Below are positions 25,261 to 36,734 of a DNA stretch of 64,000 nucleotides, piece after piece. The notes under the pieces were generated by a model, which was not told the DNA's origin, did not search any database, and worked only from the letters and a program-made list of their open reading frames with translations. Origin of the DNA: Benincasa hispida. Lineage: Eukaryota; Streptophyta; Magnoliopsida; Cucurbitales; Cucurbitaceae. The translations under genes and the position numbers were made by a program. How positions within the stretch are numbered: the first letter of the stretch is position 1; the number at the start of each line of letters is the position of its first letter. Where the stretch lies: NCBI RefSeq assembly GCF_009727055.1, contig NC_052354.1, positions 37,748,543-37,812,542 on the forward strand, in the 5' to 3' direction.

Positions 25261-25508
25261 CTGTCTCTTATACACATCTAGATGTGTATAAGAGACAGTA
25301 CTTGGGGCATAAGATGCTTCATTTAAACCTTTCACTTTTCTTCTATATAGTCCACACCGTGAGATCTACCCTCGACCTTGTGGAACCTTGGGAGTGTCCC
25401 CCTAAAGGATGGTGTTTGGGTAGGTCAATATCAAGGTGGATGAAGAGAGTGTTCATAGTAAGTGGGAGCGGGGTCTCTTATACACATCTAGATGTGTATA
25501 AGAGACAG
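25261..25508. other. Chimeric insert between two Tn5 mosaic-end dimers
   Basis: Full mosaic-end dimers lie at 25261-25298 and, lacking the first two bases, at 25473-25508. Between them is a near-exact repeat of 24702-24876 (TACTTGGGGCATA.GATGCTTC onward). The frame across this block includes VSYTHLDVYKRQ twice and must not be annotated as a protein. Confidence 0.95.
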
Positions 25509-26630
25509 ATGTCGAGTTGAGTATGATACCACCAAGAAGGCTACCTTGGTATTCTTGGTGTAAGAATCCAGAGGGTGGGCTCTGTGTGGACTTGGTATGT
25601 GGCGGAAGAAGGAGGATAGAACAATCGTGTACATGATTGGGCAAGTGGGAGATGGTTGAAACCTATCTTATAGGTCGATGCCCAATCGTTTAGCAAAAGC
25701 TAAGCGATCATCTAGAAAAAACTAAGCGATCATTTAGCTCATCGTTTAGTAGCGTGTCTGTCGTCTATAAACACTACACGATCGTTTACTAAAATAAGCT
25801 ATCGCTTAGTAAATCTATATTTACTTGATAACTTCTGTGAGTTTCTTTTTCCGAGAGAGAAAACTCAAAAACAATTTTGTCAAAAACTTACTAAAATTAG
25901 GAAAACTATTTTCCTTTTATCTCACGATTACCATGAATAACCAATAACCTCCCACTCAATTGGTTATTAGAGAAAAATAATTAATTATCCAATAATTAAT
26001 ATTATTATAAATATAAATGATAACTAACTTATCATACTATATTTTTAACCTATAGTTTTAATATTTTATCTCATGAAACATATAAACCATAGTTCTTTTT
26101 CTTTTCCATGGTACTTAATGTAAATCTCATTTACATTAATCCTCTACTAGATGTATCTCATACATCATACCGATCATCTCATATATAATCAAATTATCTC
26201 TTGTCAATTTGAACATTTCAAATCAACACCAAGAACTGATCCTCATCTGAATCCATTGAGCTATCAAGGGGACCTTATGAACCTATAGCTCGAAGCTCCA
26301 ATGGTATGTGAATAACTGACTTAACTCTTTAGTCACAGGATCCACCATACGTTAACTGTCAGGCACTCCACTAAAGACTGACAATTGAACTCTCCTTACC
26401 ACAAATATATTATGTGTCCATCTTAACCAATCAGCAGTGCGACAACCCTTCACAAATCGCTCGTAAGTACAGATGGGCCAATAATTGTTATACCCATGTA
26501 GTTACATTTAACTTCTTAAGTACCACTAATCCCTCTAATGAACATAAGTCATAGTTCTACTATGATTGAGTCCTCTTTTCCAAAGAGAAGTTGTGGCCAC
26601 TATGTTCAAGCCTCAGAATCAGCCCTTAAG

Positions 26631-26668
26631 CTGTCTCTTATACACATCTAGATGTGTATAAGAGACAG
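26631..26668. other. Tn5 mosaic-end dimer inside LTR-C
   Basis: A complete head-to-head 19-bp mosaic-end pair. On both sides the LTR matches its family, but about 200 bp of LTR expected between the two points is missing. Confidence 0.97.
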
Positions 26669-26833
26669 CACCTATGGTCGTTTAGGTGAGATGTAAGTCT
26701 CTAGTATCAATGGTGTTATATACAAAGTCTAGTCATTTCGTGGTCCAGGTCTTATACAAACTCTTTGTATAGGACACCCCTGCTCGCACGTCTCCACATG
26801 AATGATTAGGATCTACCATCTGTAGTAGTTTAC

Positions 26834-28939
26834 TATTGAGGTTTATGTCCTAAAGTCTCGTGTCCTACAGTTTGTAAACAAATTTGTACGAACACTTTTG
26901 ATGTATAATATAAATGATATTTACTTCACTACTTGACTGAGCACATTTAGATGTTTTTCATTTTACCACAAACCAATAAACTTAATATCCCTGGTTGTCT
27001 TTGTGTAACTTAAGCATGTATGTAGTGATATACAAGTGGATCATGTCTTAAGTGACAACTAAAATAGTCTGTAGTATATGGATATACGAGGGAAACCTTA
27101 TCCTGGTAACACTATGGACGCGGCCCACTTTGTGGAATTGTTACAAATGTTGTGACTTGTCACAGATGGTCTGATCCTGATCATTCGTGTAGTGGACATG
27201 CGAGCGGGGGCGTTCTATACAAAGAGTTTGTATAAGACTTGACCTTGAAGTATTAATGTCTTGTCATATAACACCGTTCATGACCGAGACTTCACTTCAC
27301 TAGGATGACCATAGGTAACATGACCTCAATCCTGAGTGAGTTGAGAACTCCTACCATTGAAGGCAGTCCTTTGATTTGCATGGGTGCGAGTGGCTAGAAC
27401 GCCGACTCAAACCTACCAGTTTGGAGATTCGTCTGATTTGGGAGCTGGGAACTTAGCTACACAAGATGAAATTCACTTCTTCCCCAAGGCAGGGGTAAAT
27501 AGATAGATAGCTCCCTTAAGGGCTGATTCCAAGGCTTGAACGATGTGGCGCCACACACATTCTCATGGCCTGAAAGGTGATCACACATAGTAGGACTATG
27601 TTGTATTGTTTATTAGAGAGATCAATGGTACTTAAGGAGGAAAATGTAATTACAGGGACAAAATGGTAAATTAGCCTACTATAATTACGAGCATCTGTGA
27701 AGGGTCATCATATTGATGATTGGTTATATCCAATGGACATAGAAATATATCTATGGCAAGAAGAGTTCAACTATCAGTCTTTAGTGGAATGCCTGACAGT
27801 TAACGGATGGTGGATATCATGACTAAAGAGTTTAGTCAGTTATTCACGTACCGTTGGAGCTTCGAGCCGTAGGTCCATAAGTTCCCCTTGGTAGCTTGGA
27901 TACAAGTTGAGAGTTAGTTTTTGGGTCAATTTGAAATGTTCAAATTGATAAGAAAGAGTTTGATTATAAATGAAATAATTGAACGAGTTAATTAAATATG
28001 ATATAATTAACTTTATATATGAGATACATTAATTTGGAAGAAATTGGATATAAATATGATTTATATCTAGTAAAGAAAAATATTATAATTAATATATGAT
28101 ATTAATTATATGTTATGAATATGATAAGATCACATTCATTGGATGGTTATAAAGGAAATGGGAAGACACCTCTTCTGTTCTAAATAACGGATGAGTGCAA
28201 TATAAATAGCTGACAGTATACAGGAGACAAGTGCGCGGACATTGTGAAAAGATAGTGTCATCGTTTAGAAAATCAGTGCCTATACGATAGTGACTGCACG
28301 ATCGCTTACATATACAATATTGCTAAGCGATCGCATACCCGCTATTATCTAAACGATTGTTTACCTTTTTCCTAAGCGATCATTTAGCTCCCGGTATTTA
28401 TTAAACGATCGTATAGAAGATCACTTAGTTTTTCCTATGCGATCGTTCGGACGATCGTTCACCCGTTTCCTACATGATCGTTTATACGATCGCTGACCTT
28501 TTCCTACACGATCGTTTAGACGATCGCTTACTTTTCCTACATGATCGCATACTTCACCTAAATGATCAAGCATCTTGTCTATACGATAGAAGACCTCTTC
28601 TCCCACTTACTTGATCGTTGTGTATGTTCTTTCTTCCTCCTTCCCTCTACCAAATTTGAACAAAGCTCACACTTTGGATTCTCACACCAAAAATACTGAG
28701 GGCTCTGAGTGGTGGTGTCTTCTCCGTTTTCTTCTGTCCGAGTGGTGATTGTTCGAGGTAGACGGTTGGGTTTCAGACTCGTTGTGAAGGAGAAATCTTC
28801 ATCTGGTATGATCTATTGATCTCTTTAAGAATTATGAATGCATATTTTCATGTTTTGAATATATATGCGGTAATTCTGTCACAATAAATTGGAAAGATCT
28901 GCTTCCGCTCGTAGGTACTCTTGAATAAGAGTTCCTTCA
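26834..28939 (+). repeat. LTR-D, antisense solo LTR inside LTR-C
   Basis: A 2,106-bp LTR starting TATTGAGGTTTATG (TG changed to TA) and ending GTTCCTTCA. It is bounded by TTTAC on both sides (26829-26833 and 28940-28944), a 5-bp target duplication. No internal sequence follows. Its CGATCG-type array (about 28.25-28.59 kb) is longer than in the other copies, with repeats of the form CCTACACGATCGTTTAGACG. Confidence 0.8.
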
Positions 28940-29227
28940 TTTACAACACTTGTAAACCTCTACAAAGCGGGTCGTATCCATAGTGTTACCAGGATCAGGT
29001 ATCGCACCTTAATTCTTATACTACAGACATATTTAGGTTATCACTTAAGGCATGATCCACTTGTATATCACATATACATACTTAAGTTCACATAAGATAA
29101 CCAAGGAGCTTTGTTTATTGGATATGAGTGAATGCTAGAATTAAATAACAATTATTTTATTCATCAAACAATGTTTATCTTTACAAAACAACGAGACTCC
29201 GGGAGAATTAGGACACTAATCCCAACA

Positions 29228-32200
29228 TTAATGACGTTTTGGCCAAGAAGCATGAGCCCATGGTCTCAGTGAGTTAGATCATGGAGTCCCTGCGGGGGAT
29301 GTTTGGACAACCATTTGAACAGCTCAAGCATGAGGCTCTTAAGTATATATTTAACTCCAAAATGGAAGAAGACACCTCTGTTTGTGAACATGTGCTTAAC
29401 ATGATGGTCTACTTCAATGTGGTGGATTTAATGGGTCTACTGTCGATGAGGGCAGTTAGGTTAACATAATCTTGCATTCTTTGCCGCAGAGCTTCCTGCA
29501 CTTTGTTAGCAATGTGATTCTTAACAAAGTGAAATACACCCTTATAAATCTCCACAACGAGTTGCAGACCTACCAATCTTTACTAAAAAGTAAAGAGAGG
29601 AAGAAGGTTGAGGTAAATGTTGCTTCATCTTCAAGGACATTCCATAAAGGTTCGACCTCAGAAACGAAGTCTGCACCTTCTACTTTTAACTCTGAAAAAA
29701 GGGAAGAAGAAGAAGAGTGGTAAGGGGAATGGGAAGGTGTCTGCTAACCCGCCACCTATCGCACCGAGAAGGTGTCCGTCGCCGGTTGAAAAGGGAAAAT
29801 ATTTCCGCTGCAATCAGGACGGACACTGGAAGAGGAACTGTCCTCGCTGGCTGAAGGAAAGGAAGGTCGTGAAGGCTAAGGCTAAGGCAGATAAAGGTAA
29901 ATATGATTTACTTGTACTTGAAACATGTTTAGTGGAGAATGATGATTTTGGCTGGATAANGTCGTGAAGGCTAAGGCTAAGGCAGATAAAGGTAAATATG
30001 ATTTACTTGTACTTGAAACATGTTTAGTGGAGAATGATGATTTTGGCTGGATAATTAATTTGGTCGCCACTAATCACGTTTGTTCTTCTTTTTAGGGGAT
30101 TAGATCCTGGCGACAGTTAGAGGCTGGTGAGATGATGATGCGAGTAGGTACCGGGCACGTTGTCTCAGCTGTGGTAATGAGAAGGATCCAGTTATCTTTA
30201 TAGAATAAGTTTCTTGTTTTAAATGATGTATATATTGTTCTTGAACTTAAGCAGAACCTTATTTTCGTCAAGTGCTTGTTACAATGTAAATACACTATTT
30301 CTTATAATGTGGATAAAGTGTTTATTCATAAAGATGGTGTTAATATTTGTACAGCGTATATGGAAAATAATTTGTATGTGCTAAGACCGTTAGCCATAAG
30401 TTCCCTTCATAACACAGAGTTGTTTAAAACTGTCGTAACTCAATCTAAACGTCAATGAATTTCTCCAAAAGAAAATGCCCAACTTTGGCACCTTCGATTA
30501 GGACACATCAATCTCAATAGGATTGAGAGATTGGCAAAGAATGGACTTTTAAGTGAGTTATAATAAAATTCTTTACCGATGTATGAATCTCGCCTTGAAG
30601 GTAAGATGTCTAAAAGACCTTTTACTGAAAAAGGTTATCGAGCCAAAGAGCCTCTTGAGTTAGTACATTATGACCTTTGTGGTCTTATGAATGTACGAGC
30701 CTGAGGTGGCTGTGAGTATTTTATCACTTTTACTGATGATTATTCTAAGTCTGGCCATGTTTATTTTATGCAACGGAAGTCTGAATCCTTTGAAAAGTTC
30801 AAAGAGTTCAAGGCTGAAGTTGAAAACACACTGGATAGACGGATTAAATTACTTCGATTGGATCGAGGCAAAGAGTTTTTAGACTCGATATTCCAGGGCT
30901 ATTTAATAGAAGATGGAATTGTTTCCCAACTCTCAGTGCCGGGTACACCTCAGAAGAATGGTGTAACGGAAAGGAGAAATAGAACCTTGTTGGACATGGT
31001 TCGTTGGATGATGAGTTATGCTTCCTTATCGAACTCGTTTTGGGGTTTCGCAGTAGAGACTGCGGTTTACATCCTTAACTATGTTCCTTCCAAGAGTGTT
31101 GCGAGAACACCTCTGGAGTTGTAGAACTGGCGTAAAGCTAGTTTTCGTCATTTCGGCATTTGGGGTTATTCTGCACATGTTCTTGAGGCAAATCTCAAGA
31201 TGTTGGAATCACGGTTGAGGCTATGCCTCTTTGTAGGCTACCTCAAAGGTACATGAGGGGGTTATTTTTATGATCGGTCGGAACATAGGGTGTTTGTTTC
31301 CATGAATGCTACTTTCCTGGAGGAGGATCATAATAGAGAGCACAGTCCACATAGTAAAGTCGTGTTGCATGAGCTTTTCAATGAAACTATTGAAACTTCA
31401 ACAAGAGTGGTAGAAGATCCTACTTCATTAGCAAGAGTTGTTGATGGTAGTTCATCTAGTAGGTCGGTTTCACCTCAAGAGTTGAGGGAACCTCGACGCA
31501 GTGGGAGAGTTGCGAACCTATCCGTTCTCTATCTGGGTTTTCATGAAAATCCTTGCTATGGTAGCAGATGGCGACGTTGAGGATCTGTTGTCTTATCAGA
31601 AGACAATGAAGGATGTCGACCGGGATGAATGGGTCAAGGCCATGGATCTTGAGATGGAGTCAATGTACTTCAATTTAGTATGGGATCTTGTAGAACAGCA
31701 TGATGGAGTAAGACCTATAGGTTGTAAATGGTTCTACAAGCGCAAACGAGGTGCTGATGGGAAGGTGCAAACCTTCAAGGCTCGACTTATAGCAAAGGAT
31801 TATACTTAGGTAGAGGGAGTCGACTATGAGGAGACTTTCTCGCGTGTTGCCATGTTAAAGTCGATCTGCATCCTCCTGTCCATTGCAGCTTATTATAATT
31901 ATGAGATATGGCAAATGAACGTCAAGACGACCTTTCTGAATGGCAATCTTAAGGAGACCATTTACATGGTACAACTCGAGGGATTTATAGCCTAAAGTTA
32001 AGGGCAAAAGGTTTGCAAACTGAATTGGTCCATTTATGGGCTGAAACAGGTGTCTAGATCTTGGAACATATGGTTTGATAATACAATCAAATCGTATGGC
32101 TTTGATCAGAACGTTGATGAATCTTGTGTCTACAAGAAGATCGTCAACGCTTCAGTAGTTTTCTTAGTGTTGTATGTAGACGATATACTACTCATTGGGG

Positions 32201-32262
32201 ATGATGTAGGTCTATTGATTGCAGTGAAGAACTGGCTAGTAACCCAATTCCAATATATACTA
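29228..32262 (+). pseudogene. Copia gag-pol remnant of the 2.1-kb-LTR family
   Basis: Plus-strand pieces in Copia order: gag C-terminal part (29281-29723, HEALKYIF), a zinc knuckle (29.80-29.85 kb, reading YFRCNQDGHWKRNC with the first cysteine changed to tyrosine), protease (about 30.05 kb, the catalytic DSG-type box reading NLV), GAG-pre-integrase (30.48 kb, LWHLRLGHINLNR), integrase (30691-31124, HYDLCG, RLDRGKEF and NGVTERRNR keep the three acidic residues), the linker, then RT (31550-32262) with YVDD intact but QMNVKTTFLN lacking the first aspartate. Stops recur throughout. The gag start, late RT and RNase H are absent. Confidence 0.85.
29866..30054. other. Single-N join with 94-bp duplication
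   Basis: Bases 29866-29959 recur exactly at 29961-30054 around one N at 29960. This falsely lengthens the gag-protease region. Confidence 0.9.
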
Positions 32263-34091
32263 CACTTTGTGAAATAGTTATAAGTGTTGTAACTTATCAC
32301 AGATGGTCTGATCCCGATCTTTCGTGTTAGGAACATGCGAGCGTGGGTATCCTATATAAAGAGTTTGTATAAGACCTGACCACAAAGTGTTAACGTCTAG
32401 TTATATAACACCGTTTATCATAGAGACTTCACTTCACTAGGATGACCATAGTAACATGACCTCAATCCTGAGTGATTTGGGAACTCCTGCCATTGAGGGC
32501 GGTTCTTTGATTTGCATGAGTACGAGTGGCCAAATCGTCGACTCAAGCCTACCACTTTGAGGATTCGTCTGATTTGGGAGCTGGAAACTCAGCTACACTG
32601 GATGGAATTCACTCCTTCCTCAAAGCAGAGGTAAGTAGATAGATAGCTCCCTTAAGGGCTGATTCCAGGGCTTGAACGATGTGGCACCATATACCTTCTC
32701 TTGGTCCGAGAGGTGTTCACACATAGTTAGACTATGTTGTATTGTTCATTAGAGGGATCGGTAGTACTTAAGGAGTGAAATGTAACTACAGGGGCAAAAT
32801 GGTAAATTAGCCCAGCTGTACATACGAGCATCTATGAAGGGTTATCGTGCTCATAATTAGTTATATCCGATGGACACAGAAATATATCCGTGGTAAGAAG
32901 AGTTCAGCTGTTGGTCTTTAGTGGAATACCTGACAGTTAACGGATGGTGGATCTCATAGCTAAAGAGTTTAGTTAGTTATTCACGTACCGTTGGAGCTTC
33001 GAGTCACAAGTCCATAAGGTCCCCTTGGTAGCTTGGATAAAGTTGAGAATCAGTTTTTGGGTTAGTTTGAAATGTTCAAATTGACAAGAGGGAGTTCGAT
33101 TATATATATGATATAATTGAACTGATTAATTATATATGATATAATTGACTAAATGTATGAGATACATTATTTTGGAGGAAATTGGATATAAATATGATTT
33201 ATATCATGTAGAGGAGAAAATACTATAGTAGATATATGATATCAAACTATAGGTTAAGAATATAATATGATTATATTAATTAATCAATTAATTAGATGGT
33301 TATGAGATAATTGGCCGAGCATTTCTCCGGAATCATGTGAAAGTGAGAAGTTCGAATTTAGTTCTTGTAACTGAAGAATAAAATGAAAATTATTTTCATT
33401 TTACGAGACACGAAAAAAGACATAGAAAAATCGCTCAAGGTGTGAACCTATACGATCGCATAGCATTGAGAGGCTATACAATAGTGCTCATCTTCCTAAA
33501 CGATCACACATCCGCACACTAAACGATCGCACGTGATTTCTAGATGATCTCTTACGTTTACTACCCGATCGCTTAGCGCAGAACAAAATGATCGCTTAAC
33601 TAAACCTACATGATCGTGTACTTTTTTCGAAATGACAAGCACCCGACTATACGATAGTCTTCTACTATCTCCCACTTGCTTGTTCGTACTACACAATTGT
33701 TTTTTCCTCCTTCCCTCTACCAATTCCATCAAAGTCCACCCTTTGGATTCTCACTCCGAGAATACCAAGGACTTCGAGTGGTGGTGTCGTCTCCGATTTC
33801 TGTTGATTCGTTTGTTTTCGATTGTGTTGACGACTGTGGTGCTGCTAGGCGACTGTTTGCTGGGCAATAAGGAGTGTAGAGGAGTTCGCTTTTGTTGGAC
33901 TGAGTTTGATTGAAGATTGTCTTTAACCGGTACGTTTACTCGGTCTTTTGTATTTTAATTGTTAAAACATACCAGTAATTAGTGTTACAATGCATATCTG
34001 TTTGTTAGAATGTATGTGTGGTAATTCTATCACAATGAAATCGGAAAAATCCGCTTCCGCTCATGGATACTATTATTCAAGAGTTCCTTCA
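32263..34091 (+). repeat. LTR-E, lacking its first ~290 bp
   Basis: RT coding sequence runs directly into LTR sequence at about 32263 (ACTTTGTGAAATAGTTATAAG). The LTR then continues to GTTCCTTCA at 34091 and is followed by a primer site, so it served as a 5' LTR. The missing start and RNase H point to a deletion across the junction or a misjoin. A motif array lies at about 33.44-33.65 kb. Confidence 0.7.
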
Positions 34092-34093
34092 AT

Positions 34094-34106
34094 TGGTATC
34101 AGAGCC
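34094..34106 (+). other. Primer binding site after LTR-E
   Basis: TGGTATCAGAGCC two bases after the LTR end, as at 23084. Confidence 0.85.
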
Positions 34107-34670
34107 AGGTTTCAGATGTCCAATTTCATTGATGCAAAGAATTGCATATGCATTCACGGTGGGTGCAATATATCTACTCTCTGTTTAATTGTTAAATTGT
34201 TTGTGGATGTGCGGATTAATGGAGTTTTCTGGGATGAAACCTCGGTTTGATTAATTCTTTTACATTTTTCGGTTAATTGTAAAGACCTCTGCATTTTTGG
34301 GCATAATTAATTGTTATCGAGTCTGTAATTCAAAGTTAGTTTGAGTCTTGAGTCGTTCGTGAAGAAGTTCGGAGCAAGTGTTGCTATTCTTCGAAGAAGA
34401 AGACGATCAAGAGTTGATCGGGACGTGTAGATGATGGGTAGGCGATTGCTGAGTATCGAATGCTCAAGTGTTTGTTTAACGCGCGCACGCACTAGACGAT
34501 CGTTTAGCTCAGCAAGATTTATCACTTAGTACCATACTAAACAATCGCCGAGTAACGCACGGTAAATCGTTTACCTCTTTGCACGTTAAATGATCACCTA
34601 GACGATCAGGCTTCTCAGCCTCGTTGTCATCTAAGCGATCGTTTAGCATTTCACGCTATTTTCTAGTGTA
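34107..34670 (+). other. Leader fragment after LTR-E
   Basis: This matches the leader after LTR-A (TTGATTAATTCTTTTACATTTT, then the CGATCG-type array) and stops at about 34670, where minus-strand gag of the outer Copia resumes. It is a truncated second leader. Confidence 0.6.
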
Positions 34671-34991
34671 GGAGCATATTCGAGACATGAAATGTACAAT
34701 ATCATGAATTTCATGGTTTTTCATAATTGTTATTTTGTTCGGACCACGAAGTTCATGAAATTAGTTCAGAATATTGTTTTAAAACCTTTTCTTGATATTG
34801 CTATTGCTGGAGCATATTCGAGACATGAAAGTCAGAAAATTCCTTCTCTATCATATCAACATCAATATTTTTCTTTCTGCAATAACAACAATTTGAATTG
34901 ATTTTAAATAATGTGTGGTTGTATATATACTGATTTGAAATCTTGTAGCTTCAAGTGCATCCACTAATAATGAGCTTTAGAAAGAATAACT

Positions 34992-35029
<38 letters not shown>

Positions 35030-35308
35030 ATCATACCTCTCTTTTAAATTTTTCTAGCAAGATATGGGGATCTTTTATTGTAAAATATTCCATTTTTAAT
35101 CGCTCGTGGAGATGATGACGAAGGAAAATCATAGCTTTTGTTTTTACCTGACTGGATGTCGTATTTCCTTCTTTAATAGTCTCCCCAAGATTCATAGCAT
35201 CCAGGTGGATTTCGGCATCAAGTACCCATGACAAATAATTATTGTCATTAATATCAAGGATGAAAAAATCTGATTTTGTGAGATCTGTCGTGGCAGCACT
35301 ATCATAAA
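34671..35308 (-). pseudogene. gag remnant of the outer Copia
   Basis: From about 35308 leftward the frame reads NNYLSWVLDAEIHLDAMNLG and continues to EKFKREV, a UBN2-like Copia gag. After a 34-base A run (minus strand) gag-like residues resume (WMHLKLQDFKS, EFSDFHVSNMLQQ) with stops. The stretch GGAGCATATTCGAGACATGA occurs at 34671 and again at 34809, so the end next to the nest is locally duplicated. The zinc knuckle is missing. Confidence 0.75.
34993..35026. repeat. T34 homopolymer inside gag
   Basis: An uninterrupted run of 34 T (A on the gag strand). Gag residues are recognisable on both sides at the expected spacing, so it grew within the coding sequence and is not the tail of a separate insertion. 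Confidence 0.8.
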
Positions 35309-35453
35309 ATATTGTTATTATGTTAGAAATTTAATAGATATTGAATATGCAAAATAACATTAAATTTATTAATTATAACAAAGAGGAAAAATCTGGCATA
35401 CCTTTAGGACCTATCTTTAGTGGGAAAAACGACAGGAGCTCGTATTGATAATG

Positions 35454-35785
35454 TGTTGTGAAATTGAGGAGCATGACGGGAACATGGATATAGAGAAAAT
35501 ATAATATAATAATAATGAGTAAAGAAAATATAATCTAAAATAAAATAACTAAAATTATAAAATTGGATATAAAAATTAATAGAATTTTGAGGTGGATTTA
35601 TCACCAATGTGCATTCTATTGAGATCCACCAAATGTCACTATTTATAGGCAGAGTGGCTAGTAGGATGTGAACTTATATAGATACCAAACATGAATTATT
35701 ACAAAGCACATGAACAATATGAAAAATGACACATGACTTTTAGGATACTAAACAATGGACATTTATTTTTATGATATTTATAATA
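35454..35785 (-). repeat. 5' LTR of the outer Copia
   Basis: Homologous to 14805-15170. On the minus strand it ends at TTTCACAACA, followed by CATTATCAATACGAGC, the place where this family carries its primer site. Its minus-strand start TATTATAAATATC matches the other copy. The remaining 145 bases to gag are a short leader. Confidence 0.7.
35639..35648 (-). promoter_or_regulatory. TATA-like box in the 5' LTR
   Basis: Minus strand CTATAAATAG, about 138 bases inside the LTR and upstream of gag. Confidence 0.45.
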
Positions 35786-36730
35786 ATAATAAAAATTATT
35801 ATATTGTGTTGATTTCCAAAAAAAAAAAAAAAAAACTATTATGTTTTATGGATAGTCATCCTTTACTATATATAGCAAGAAGTTAAAATAATTTCTCCAT
35901 TCTTATATTAGAATATAATACATGGGGTGATGAATATTTTAAGTTAATTTCATTTTGATTCATAAAGTTTTAAGTCTATCCACTTAGATAAGGATTTAAG
36001 CCTTCGACCAACAGGGAAGAGTACTAATATTTTATCTGAATTTGAATTATGGCGAGTGTTAGGAGTGTTTTTAGACAAAATGGCATAATCAACCTTTGGT
36101 GAAGTTCAAAGACAATCAAATTGAAAAAAGATTAGGAAAGAGGCGAACTCCGAGGCAAATTTATATTAGGAATGTTAAAAGAACCCGATGTTTTGAAAAG
36201 ACCGATCAATTCAACCCAATCCGTTCAGTTTGGGTTGGATTATGAACTCTTTTAGGTTGGGTTGGGTTGGGTTCAAATAAATGAAAATTTTATGGATTGT
36301 GTTGGGTTCAAATAAATGCAAATTTTATGGGTTGGGTTAATTCATGGGTCACCTAAAATAACCCAAACCAACTCGAACTAACCTGAATTTATTATTAGCT
36401 TTTAAGTATTATATATATATTTGCCTATGTACAATTAGATATACATATATTTATTTTAGTTTTTTTTTTTAATTTTATCAGTTTTTAGATAATTTATTCT
36501 TCAACAACTCTTAAAAATAGCTTTTTTTTTGCGCTTTGAAAAAAGATTATACATTATATAAATTGAAATTGAGTTGTTAATCTTCATTCATACACGAAAA
36601 TAGTTAAATCAAATTTTTGGTTGTTGTCAGTGGTTACTCTTTTTCTTGTCTGGATTTTGACATCAATAATTAGGTTGGTTGACTGCTAAACTTTTAAATT
36701 TTTTATTTGAGTCCATTAAATTTTAAAAAA
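35786..36730. other. Intergenic DNA with GGGTT-rich repeat
   Basis: No gene. From about 36.18 to 36.40 kb there are repeated GGGTT/AACCC blocks, including three tandem GGTTG units at 36255-36273 and two copies of TTCAAATAAATG.AAATTTTATGG. This looks like a dispersed repeat; it is not telomeric (TTTAGGG). Confidence 0.4.
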
Positions 36731-36734
36731 CTAG

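Larger units (their letters stand above)
25509..29227 (-). repeat. LTR-C, split by LTR-D and lacking its end
   Basis: Read leftward it starts TGTTGGGATTAGTG at 29227, runs to 28940, resumes at 26833 and stops at the adapter at 25508 without its CA end. The third adapter dimer at 26631 replaces roughly 200 bp present in the sister copies. It is the most divergent LTR of the set. Its right flank (29228 on) is gag coding sequence, so it seems to have landed in gag of a plus-strand element. Confidence 0.65.
18779..34670. mobile_element. Nest of a 2.1-kb-LTR Copia family
   Basis: It contains five LTR copies of one family (called A to E here), two primer sites each with its leader, and one degenerate plus-strand gag-pol. 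Order: LTR-A (+, split by LTR-B), leader, LTR-C (-, split by LTR-D), gag to RT (+), LTR-E (+, start missing), leader. Three adapter dimers and two single-N joins fall inside, so the order is only as good as the assembly. Confidence 0.65.
14805..35785 (-). mobile_element. Dead Copia retrotransposon split by a ~15.9-kb nest
   Basis: Two related LTRs (14805-15170 and 35454-35785) enclose minus-strand gag (34671-35308) and protease, integrase, reverse transcriptase and RNase H (18778 down to 15295). That is the Copia gene order. Between gag and protease lies the nest at 18779-34670. The gag zinc-knuckle region is missing at the break, so sequence was lost as well as gained. The flanking 5-mers (14800-14804 and 35786-35790) do not match, so no target duplication is recognisable. 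Confidence 0.75.

Noticed and set aside
25245..25520. Open frame with VSYTHLDVYKRQ twice
   Set aside because: The peptide is translated Tn5 adapter sequence; the frame is an assembly artefact.
34993..35026. Poly-A tail of a retroposed gene
   Set aside because: Gag similarity continues on both sides of the run with no foreign insert and no target duplication.
36255..36273. Telomere-like GGTTGGGTTGGGTTGGG
   Set aside because: The plant telomere unit is TTTAGGG; this is GGTTG in three copies within a dispersed repeat, with no long array.
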